From assembly GCA_946122785.1 (NCBI GenBank), contig CAMGYJ010000009.1, positions 23,223,633 through 23,287,632 of the forward strand: DNA of 64,000 nucleotides, in the 5' to 3' direction. The notes below the pieces were generated by a model that saw only the letters and a list, made by a program, of their open reading frames with translations, was not told the origin of the DNA and did no database searches. A program made the position numbers and the translations under genes. Source of the stretch: Linum tenue (lineage: Eukaryota; Streptophyta; Magnoliopsida; Malpighiales; Linaceae). Below are positions 55,446-64,000 of the stretch, piece after piece (the stretch's first letter is position 1; every line of letters begins with the position of its first letter).

Positions 55446-55536
55446 ATGTCAAACATGTGTACTTTGGGAATTTTTTTTATAACTTATGTATTTTGGGAAT
55501 TTTTTTTAATAACGTGTGTACAGTGGGATTTTTTCC
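55440..55536 (-). repeat. Right terminal inverted repeat of the MULE
   Basis: Inverted copy of 51683-51780; ends TGGGATTTTTTCC before the duplication TCAATTAAA. Confidence 0.88.
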
Positions 55537-55545
55537 TCAATTAAA

Positions 55546-57945
55546 GAGATCAAGTTCAATTAATTTGCATAAAATCTTCAACATTGTTGTAAGTATAGTC
55601 AGCCTGTTGATTCCTTTGGATCCTTTCCCATATTGTACTAGCTTATCACCCGGCCACTTGGCCGGAGATAGCCCAATTCGCCGGAGATAGCCCAAAGAAT
55701 TGGTAGCAGAACTCTTATGGATATCTACACATCAGCCTGCGCCTTGAATGATCTTTTTTGCCTAGAGGTAAGGTTTACAACACAATACTAATCTGAAGAG
55801 AAATCATCCAACCATTGCAATAGCAAAGCAATATCAAAGCATGAAAACTAAAATGGGCATTCAAAGTAACTTAATGAACAAAACATAACGGTCGTTCAAC
55901 CATTCCAATCTTGGAGTTAAAATGCAAACACGCTAAATTGAAGAAAAGATCAAGTTTATTTACGATAGTTGAAATATTCTTCCTAAAATATAACCATAGA
56001 ATGTAGTAAAATCAGCCTTCCGAGCATTTGATAATAATACGATATATAGGCTAGGTTCATCTCATAACTACTGATTGCTTTCTTCTTCAAAACCCTGTTT
56101 CCTTCTGGAGAGGCAAACAGTGGGTTCCTTTGATAAGTCATCTTCCCAATCCACAAAAAGGGTGTTTTCATTGCCAATTTTTTACGGGGGAGCAGTTGTG
56201 GTGATCGATTAGCAAGAGGAATGACCTCTCTTCAATTGACCCTACATATAGGAGCAAATGGTTGTTAAAAACATATCAAGTCATTACGAACATAAATTCC
56301 ATTTTCTAAATTGGTATGGAGAAATGATGGAGTTGTATTTGTAAACTCACCTCATTAGTTTCATAACTTCTCCAAGTACCTGGTGTAAACATAGATATCC
56401 AATTATTCATCAGTGAAGAGTCAAAGGGCCTTAAAATATCAAAATACAACTTCATTAAATTTTTATTAAGCTTAGTGTAACGTATTGAAAATGGCAGGCA
56501 ACTAAGGCTTCCAATTTTCGAAATTAGTTGATTCCTAACTCTGATGAACATAGATCAATCCAAAATGAATCGACGAAACACCAGGTAATAAACGAAGCGG
56601 ACATAGCAACAAATAAAAAACCTACTGTATTGAGCACCCACTCCTAATTGATCACTAAATTAGGCTTGGAGAAGAAATCTGTGTTCGGAGGCAAAGCATC
56701 GACTCAAAAGGGCTTTAAAATATCAAAATAGAACTTTAAAATAACAAAATAATCTTTGTTTGGTTGATACATAAGAAATAACCATCTTCCCATATGCCTT
56801 ACACAATGTATTTGTAATACGTAAATCTTCTTTTGTAATGTGAAATGAATTTTTTAGGAAACAAAACAGTACATAGATCTCTGCATTGGAGGGTTTTAAG
56901 TGAACGATAATCCGGCTGTGACTCAAGAAAGTTGTTCCTGCAAGTTTGGTTGGCAGCAGAAGAAATGTTTCAAGAATTGCAAATGAGTAAATAAGGAATC
57001 ACCCACGTTAAAATGGCTAAAAGAAAAAAAAATCAAATGAACAATAAGAACTAAGCTTGCAAATGTGGAGATTATAATCAAAGATGAAATGAGACTAAAC
57101 ACAAAATTAATGTTATAAGAACATGAAAACGCCCAAGGAAAAACTTGATGCCTGCAGCCCTGTATGGGAAGATGAGAGATTGGCAGATTGCAAACATCAA
57201 TCAAAGCCAAAACATATAATACATATAATGGATCCCAATGATTGATATCAACTCTCAAGAGATGCAATGTTATGGTTAAATGCACGACTGGTGCAAGAAC
57301 AAATCAGGTATACAAAATTCATTGTAAGCAGATGCACCACTTCGCGGAAAAAAAAAAATAGCAAGAATTATCAAACAAACCAAGAAAATCCATAAATAGA
57401 TAGATGCATTCTAATTGTGTTTTGCGCAAAAGACAATGCAAAGATTTGGCTCTCACCTGGACCAATTTCATGTTATTTCTTCCCAGCCAAATCAGTTGGC
57501 TTCATATCATTAAACCCCAATGATAAAAGTAATCCTCAGAATAAGCATATTAGAAAAAACTCGGTCTATTGGCCCAAAGCAGAGTATCTACGTAGATGCG
57601 GCGGGAATTGGTTGCTTGGAAAAGTTCTACATTATCAATTCAGAAATCTACATCTAAATAGTATCCACCAGTGTTCAATTACACATGAGCTTTTAGAGTT
57701 ATTCATTGATCTCATGAAAAGAAATGTCTTTGAAGCAGTACTGCAGCTCAGGGGTGGGAAACAAAGTTTAGGATAAAAAAATTATGTAAGACAACGAAAA
57801 GGCTTCAGCAAGTGTGTAATATCAATGCATAATGCTTTGCTGGTGCGATGATAGAGCTTTCAGTATTATAGGTTCTGCCCAGTGCATATGAAGCTAATCA
57901 AAGAAGAAATAATACCTCTTAGATGCAATGGTTTAGGCAATGGGA
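55546..57945. other. AT-rich DNA, no gene recognised
   Basis: Many short minus-strand frames without family match. It could be introns of a gene transcribed leftward from about 58300, but no exon is recognised. Contains a candidate Helitron end (separate entry). Confidence 0.3.
55638..55665 (-). repeat. Candidate Helitron 3' terminus
   Basis: On the minus strand the perfect hairpin CCGGCCAAGTGGCCGG is followed by GTGATAAG, CTAG and then T, the textbook layout of a Helitron 3' end. The adjacent GCCGGAGATAGCCCAA is repeated once. The 5' end was not found. Confidence 0.5.
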
Positions 57946-58300
57946 GTCTGCTTCCGGCTAAGAGACGGCTATCTTCATTCCTGACGTTTCATCTTGCCTA
58001 ACAGGCAGACCCTTCTTCCGGCTAAGAGGAGGGGAAAGAGAAGGGGAAATCAATTCCTACCTTCCCGGCGTTTCATCTTGACTCACACACAGACTCTTCC
58101 TTCCAACTCGAAGGAGGCGAAGAGAAGGGGAAATTGAAGGCTTCCATCAATTGTTGACCGTCGTCGTCGTCTCCCTTCCCTCAGTTGTTGCCCACCACCC
58201 CGGCGGCTCGCGGGTTCAGAGGAGGGGTAAAGGAGGGGAAATCGAAACCCTCAAAGGTGCCACTGATTGATTCCATAAAAAGATTTCTGCTAATCTCTTG
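57946..58300. repeat. Imperfect triplicate of a CT-rich unit
   Basis: CTTCCGGCTAAGAG at 57952 and 58017, GTTTCATCTTG at about 57985 and 58070, and AGAAGGGGAAAT at 58042 and 58119 mark two to three copies of a unit of 65-85 bp. The minus strand resembles a purine-rich leader. Confidence 0.5.
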
Positions 58301-58696
58301 ATTAAGAAGAGGAGAAATGGAGGGATATGTGCTTCTTCAATTGGAATGGAGGAGAGAGGATTGTTGTGGGGGAGTTGATGACCAGTAAGGAGGTACTGCT
58401 GCGATGGACCGCTTTAGCGTCAAACTGCTGTGATATTTTGTTTGTGGGCTGCGGCTCGTTCAATAGTCAGGGTCCAGGGCCCGATTTACCCCTGCGCAGA
58501 CAGACAGACCAGACAGAGAAATAATCTTTTTGCCAAAAATACCCCTCCGACAAACGCTCCGGAGGCAGCAATTTCAAAATGAGGCTTCCGTTTTAGGCTT
58601 CGGCGTATTATAATTAGAGTAGATTAATTATCATAGGCGTCGAGAATATATCAGCTAAAAATTATTATAAGTATGTGGAAATTTATGGTTAATTTA
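58301..58696. other. Spacer, nothing recognised
   Basis: A 65-residue plus-strand frame at 58327-58524 has no family match. Confidence 0.3.
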
Positions 58697-59139
58697 GAGG
58701 CTAACATCACTAGGAACCTGTATTATCGAGAAAGTGTCATTTGTGTCCCGAACTATTCAATATTCCATTTATGTCTCAACTTATGATAGTTGTGTGGCAT
58801 TTATGTCCCGAAGATTTTTTTAACCGTTATAAATAACGATTGACTAGACAGTCAACTTGATTTTGACTTAGGAGTGGAATCAACAGAGCGATTAAGAAGA
58901 CTTGGCAATTTTTATAACTTTTTATTTTTTATTTAATCATTTTAGATGAAAATATAAATAAAATTAATATTGAAAATTTCATATAAGATGCCACATCGCC
59001 ACTCCTGAAGTTTTTGTTAAATAGTGACGGTCAAACTCTGTCAACAATAATAATAAAAAAGTTCATGACATAAACGTCATAATGAATCATTCGTGACACA
59101 ATTGACACTTTAGTTCGGATTTTCCAGTGGTATTAGCCC
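58697..59139. mobile_element. MITE, 443 bp
   Basis: TTAATTTA flanks both sides (58689-58696 and 59140-59147). The ends pair over about 60 bases with gaps: GAGGCTAACATCACTAGG against GGGCTAATACCACTGG, and AAAGTGTCATTTGTGTC against AAAGTGTCAATTGTGTC. No coding capacity. The long, imperfect terminal repeat suggests a Mutator- or hAT-derived MITE; the class is not certain. Confidence 0.75.
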
Positions 59140-59147
59140 TTAATTTA

Positions 59148-60534
59148 GTTATGTATATGTGAATATATAATTAGATTATTGCACCGTATGTTTATAAATG
59201 GACTATTAATTAAAGAGTAAATATAATTTATTAGGCAAATCTTTCGTACTTTTCAAATTATTAGCCAACCCTTTCAAAATACAAAAAATTAACTATTTTT
59301 TTGTAATGCATCAACCTATTAGTCATTTATCAGTTAGCGTTAGTAAATTTCTAATTATTTTATTATTTAAAATATTAAAATTTTAGAATGTTGACCTCCA
59401 TGTATCTCTTCCAAGTCAGTATCATGTTGTCAAGTCAATATTACTTAAAAAAACTGCTAACTGAAAGTTAACATTTGACTAATGTTTTGTACTTTGAAAG
59501 GATTGGCTAATACTTAAAAAATTTGATTTGTATAATAAACTATATTAATCCTTAGTTAAATTTTCATAAATTTCTTGCTATGCAACTTTTAGCTAGCACT
59601 ATCACACTAATCGACTATGAAACACAACAATACATGGTTGGGGATGGATAGTTAATCAAAGAATCACAAAATTATTATGTCTAAGGTTGTGCATATTATT
59701 TTCATATTAATATTAGCGATTATTTTGTACTTCTATGCCTCAAAGAAATAATCTCGTGGAGAATCATCCAAACAACCAAATAGTACTTCAATTTAATTAA
59801 GTACAAGTAATTTATTTGCATAATTATATACATCGTACAATTTAATGTGTATCATGTCACGTTGGATTTATGAAAAAAGGGTGTCATTTTTATACCACCA
59901 GAAGGTATGGTTGATTTTGATCAATTCCTATCTGCAACGCATAATAAGTTTTCTTATGGCATGTACATTAATGAACTATCAATTGCTTATAATATCTCTA
60001 ACTAATTCACATCTTGATCTTACAAAATTATTATTATCTATTTTACAATTTCAGAAATTGATATGCACAAAAGATAGATTTCAAGAGAATCGATAAGCCA
60101 TTGAGAAAATTATTATGAACAGAATGTGCTTTTTATATAAGGCAAAAGCGTATGTATGGAAAGATTATCAACATTCACGCTTATAATCCATTTATTTCAT
60201 ATTTGTTTTGGATTTATATGTTATCAAAGTATAAATTGACTTTTAAGATTGCTTATTTTACTTATTCATATACAATACTTCAATATGAGATGAATAACTA
60301 CAAACTAAGAGAAATAGATTATTAAGATTCAAGTTTATTGATATTTACAGTATTTGTGTTTTCTTCATTTATTTTAATTTTAGATTTTTTATCAAATGTA
60401 TATCGTATATTTGAGTTTTAATTTTATTGAAGAAGTGAACCTCCCTCTTCAAAGGCAGCCTCTAGAGGTTTTGAATATTTGTTTGAAAATTATATCATCA
60501 AATCGGTAGCCTGATACCTACTAAAAAGAACAAA
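59148..60534. other. AT-rich DNA, no gene recognised
   Basis: Very AT-rich; the 83-residue frame at 59845-60096 has no family match. Confidence 0.3.
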
Positions 60535-61960
60535 CCAAAATTCGTCCAACTCTACATCTATGACACTGGCAATGAACACTAAAATCGGCTAGATTTTTCT
60601 CAACAGATTCAGTTTCAAATACTTTGCGCAATTCAATTATTCAACCATCAAAGGAGATGTTAGATTCAAGTAATCTTAGTAAAGAAATTTTGAACTGCAA
60701 GGGATAGATTGAATGACACCATTGTCCAACAACTTGAAATTAAGTTGCTTGCTAAAAGAGAAGCGGATTGTAGAGAATATGGCTTACCATCTGCAAAGCA
60801 GGTTGCTGCTTTAATTCTTGATGATCCTGGGGAGCAAACTCTTTGTCCTTATATGTAGTACATTATCAAAGTTATGACTGGAACAAGGTAGTATATATCA
60901 TCCAAAAGTTTAATGACTTTGAAATATCCCATATCATTCCCACATTGTGAAGATGAATGGCACCCAAATATTCCATATTTTGGTTGTGAGGATGCATATG
61001 AACTCAATGAGAAGAAAGTCGCCCAATGCGATTTTTACAGTCATAAACTCTAAACAAGACCGAAAGAATCATCTCATTGTTATTGTGTGGAAAATTGTTC
61101 CAACATGTTGCTAATGATATGCATTGTTACGAAAACATTACTGCCAATGTCTTTTGGATTCTTACTTAAGAGGTGACTCAAATACCGGTTTGAGTGGAAA
61201 ACATGTAATTTAACTTCATCACACACAGTAATCCTCGATATAAGTATGAAAGCTTTAGGATGTATGAGCCTATGACAATATGTAGATAGCATGATATTCA
61301 TATCTTTTCATTACATTTACGTGTAAACCTGATTGGCCTGATATTCAATACATGCTTGATTTGAAAAAGGCCTACTCCTAGAAAAGATCCTAATAAAGTT
61401 GATGTCTTCGCAAGAGTTTCCAAGTTGAGGCTAAATTAAATTGTCGAAGGAGATTTTGGAGAATAATGTTTTTTGGAAAATATGCGCATGTAAGTTATAT
61501 TCCATATTTTTACTTTAAGAATCCTTAATTCATGATTTGTTTGGTAATTATTTTCAATTTAGATAATTATTGATAATTTCTTTCATTTTAGATGTAATGA
61601 CAATTGAATTTAAAAAATGTGGTCTACCTCATGCTCATTTATTAGTTTTCCGAACTGCAAAAGATAAATTCTATTTTCCTTCAAAATAGATCAATTATAT
61701 ATGCTGAAATCCTAAATCCTAAAGCAAATTCGGCATGTTATGAAACAATTACAAATGTTACTATGTTTCATGAACCATGTGATATTCAAGGATCTAACGC
61801 TCCATGTACAACTTATGGTGTATGTTCAAAATGTTCTTCGAAGGATACTACAACAAAACAACTATATCAATGTCGAATTTTACAACAAAACAAGATTAGT
61901 TATTAATCTCATGATCTTTTTATATCCTCGTTAAATTGATCCTACATAATGTTTCAGTTA
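60535..61960 (+). pseudogene. Degenerate Helitron Rep/helicase N-terminal region
   Basis: In several frames the order of the Helitron-like N-terminal domain can be followed: VQLYIYDTGNEH, then TARDRLNDTIVQQLEIKL, REYGLPSAKQVAALILDDPG, KYPISFPHCEDEWHPNIPYF, TDWPDIQYMLDLK, FGKYAH, MTIEFKKCGLPHAHLLVF and CDIQGSNAPCTTYGVCSKC. GLPHAH is the two-histidine motif of the rolling-circle replication initiator. The Rep tyrosines and the helicase are not recognised. Many stops and gaps make it a fossil. Helitron proteins cut and replicate DNA by a rolling circle. Confidence 0.8.
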
Positions 61961-61974
61961 TGTTGGTATGATCT

Positions 61975-62544
61975 CAGAGTATAAAGGATGAGATGAACAG
62001 TACATCATCACACAATCTTCCCGTTCTTACTCCTCACCACCACCGGGCTTCTTTCAGAAGTTTGTGAACTGTGATGACTCTTTTGTTTCAGAGACACAAA
62101 TGGCGCCATATGGGATTGCTATTGCTAACTCTCATGGTCAGGTGTATGACGGCAAGGCAGAGAGATTCTTTTGTTCCGTTCCAATTCAAGCTTAAGCTTT
62201 TGCTATTCTTGGCACAATCTTCCTGGTAGCACAAGAGTCAGTTCCAACTTTGGTTAGATCTGACTATCAGGTCTGTCACTCACCCTTCGGCAAGCTCCAG
62301 ACTGCTGGCCTTGGTCTTGTCGAGCAATCTTGGCTCGTATCATGATGTTACTCAATTCAGCTCCTTGGATTACGGTGGCGTTCGTTCCACAATGTCTCAA
62401 TTCTTTAGCTGATTGGGTAGCATGAAACGCTCGTCTTGATTGTCTGTCCATCGATTGGGTTATTGTGGCTGATTTGATCTCTCCTTTGTTGTAATGCTTC
62501 ACTGAATCGGATGGAATAAAAGAGAATTCTTATTATAAAAAAAC
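61975..62544 (+). pseudogene. LINE 3' fragment: RNase H and tail
   Basis: FVNCDDSFVSETQMAPYGIA then SHGQVYDGKAERFFCSVPIQ and VPTLVRSDYQ parallel the RNase H of the minus-strand LINE at 46.8-47.3 kb (CDGSF, HGVVVVNHHGQVCDGRAE, QSDCQ). An A-rich tail after TTATTATAAAAAAAC ends it at about 62544. Stops are present. A 5'-truncated copy of the same family. Confidence 0.75.
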
Positions 62545-63651
62545 AAGTGAAATATTTTAAACATTTTGTATTTTTTTAGTATGAACACAACATATTACTA
62601 CAATGGCTTACTTGTTTTTTCATTTCATATAATGTCATATATGTATTATTCTTAGTATTATTATATTATTAAAAGTATCAATTTTATTCTCGTATAACAT
62701 GTTGTGTTTTCATCCAACCCGACTCAAACTGTCACTCAAGAAATTTGTAAGGTTTTGAAATTAATGGGTGAGTTTGAATTATCATTATTCAATCAGTAAC
62801 TCATTGGTTAGATTGTTAAAATGAAAGTCATATAACCAACTCAAGAAGAAAAAAATTGTGCCAGAGATTAGGTTTAGCGAAAATTATCAGAAGCATGCTC
62901 AGGTTTTCTTTTAGTGCTCGAAGAAAAAGAAAGAGAAGAGTGGAGTGGTGTGAGTGATGATGCGAAAGATGGGTCATATATAGGGTTTGCTAGTGGGAAA
63001 TGGATTGCGCCATAGAGGAGCAACCCAAATGGCTGTTGATCAGTAGGTGATCATCGACCAATAAGAGTATCAACATGCAAATTGCCTCTCATCTATGAGC
63101 CACCACGCATCGTTCAGTGCGCGTAATTCATGTCGTTCTGTATAAACCAATAGCGCACCTCCAAGGCAAACCAAGTGAATTGTTATTGTTATAAGCAAGG
63201 GTAAGCCATAGTCAAATCGGGCGGTTGGATCAGTTTCCAACAAATTTACCTCCAAAGTCCAAACTGGTAGCCATTAGATTGGAACTCTAATTTATTTTTC
63301 ATAGGCGAGGAAAAAAATACTTGGATTACTCATTCATATTATTATGACCACTTTATGAAACAAAATATTAAATTAAGCATAGAAAAAATGAACTAAAATA
63401 AAGTGATCATTTCACATATTTACTTCAAATATTGGTATATTTATATATATACATCAAACTTTTCGGCCAACGAACCGAACCCATATCACTTATAATACTA
63501 ATTTTAGATTAGTTTGTGTTTCTGACCATCGTAAAAGAAAATACTATAATACATAAACCCCAACTATGGATCAAAGGTAAATGAAAAAAGAGGACAAAAT
63601 AAATAAATAAAAAATAACTAATTCATTGTCCAAATGTCTTTTACCAAAAAG
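62545..63651. other. AT-rich DNA, no gene recognised
   Basis: No ORF above 65 residues and no repeats noticed. Confidence 0.3.
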
Positions 63652-64000
63652 ATAGGCAGAGCGTCTTGCTTGTATCCTGCCTAGTATTATCTCTGAGTGT
63701 CAAAATGCGTTCATCCGTGAACGTCAAATTGTTGAGAATATCCTCCTCGGCCATGAGTTAATGCACTATCTGAAAATCAAAACGCGAGGTAAGAAAGGGT
63801 ACATGGCTCTAAAGGTTGACATGGAAAAGGCCTATGATATAGTCGAATGGCCTTTTCTCCTTGCGGTTTTGGGTAAGATGGGCTTTAACTCCACTTGGCA
63901 AGGTTGGATTAGTGAGTGCCTCAGATCTTCCTCTTTTACTGTTCTTATGAATGGGACTCCTTCGAGTTATTTCACTCCTTCCAGGGGGCTTCGGCAAGAG
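63652..64000 (+). mobile_element. L1-type LINE, reverse transcriptase, cut by the window edge
   Basis: An open frame to the end of the window: ERLACILPSIISECQNAFI, RQIVENILLGHELMHYLKI, KGYMALKVDMEKAYDIVEW and FTPSRGLRQE. It corresponds to residues 121-233 of the LINE at 14.5-17.5 kb and is clearly the same family. The abrupt start at about 63652 after AT-rich DNA is a 5' truncation. The catalytic FADD lies beyond the edge. GLRQG reads GLRQE in the last codon seen. Confidence 0.9.

Larger units (their letters stand above)
51683..55536. mobile_element. Mutator-like element (MULE) with opposed mudrA and PMD half-genes, 3,854 bp
   Basis: A perfect 9-bp duplication TCAATTAAA flanks it (51674-51682 and 55537-55545), as expected for Mutator. 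Terminal inverted repeats of about 100 bp run from GGAAAAAATCCCA with AAAGTACAC and AAAATACATAAGTTAT text, mirrored at 55440-55536. Inside them lie arrays of short inverted motifs. A mudrA-type N-terminal half is on the plus strand and a plant mobile domain gene on the minus strand; the two meet tail to tail at about 53935. The DDE catalytic domain is absent, so it depends on a transposase made elsewhere. Confidence 0.93.

Overview
This window is nuclear DNA of a flowering plant, most likely a eudicot. The evidence is one intron-rich plant gene (a neutral ceramidase) surrounded by plant transposable-element families: Ty1/copia and Ty3/gypsy retrotransposons including a Tat-lineage element, plant L1-type LINEs, a Mutator-like element (MULE), a Helitron and several MITEs. 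Nothing points to a particular genus. No rRNA, tRNA, CRISPR array or prokaryote-like operon was seen.

Layout. 0-3 kb: gag and LTR of an Athila-like gypsy element (minus). 3.6-7.5 kb: a decayed copia element truncated in its reverse transcriptase, with a small hAT-type MITE inside. 7.5-12.4 kb: AT-rich repeat DNA and a probable solo LTR. 12.4-14.0 kb: a 5'-truncated LINE with perfect target-site duplications. 14.5-17.5 kb: a LINE (minus) with a long open frame for reverse transcriptase, zinc-binding region and RNase H. 17.5-23.1 kb: AT-rich DNA with tandem duplications and a Harbinger-like MITE. 23.16-33.15 kb: a nearly complete Tat-lineage gypsy element. It has two LTRs carrying 14 and 15 minisatellite units, a broken gag-pol, an ORF on the opposite strand between pol and the 3' LTR, and a hAT MITE. 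33.8-36.5 kb: a LINE (minus) without RNase H. 36.7-38.4 kb: two MITEs. 38.6-42.7 kb: the neutral ceramidase gene (minus, nine coding exons, one GC-AG intron). 44.1-44.8 kb: local duplications. 46.7-50.8 kb: a LINE (minus) split by a hAT MITE and by a second LINE (plus). 51.68-55.54 kb: a MULE with 9-bp target-site duplications, long terminal inverted repeats and hairpin-rich subterminal arrays. It holds the N-terminal half of a mudrA-type transposase and, convergent to it, the N-terminal half of a plant mobile domain (PMD) gene. 55.5-64 kb: AT-rich DNA, another MITE, a degenerate Helitron Rep-type pseudogene, a LINE 3' fragment, and a LINE reverse transcriptase that runs off the right edge.

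The ceramidase is the only gene here that looks like a functional host gene. It would hydrolyse ceramide to sphingoid base and fatty acid. Everything else recognisable is mobile DNA, and nesting with intact target-site duplications lets part of the insertion order be read directly. The most unusual objects are the MULE with two opposed half-genes and the gypsy element with an antisense ORF. Each belongs to a pattern known in plants, but their particular structures merit a closer look.
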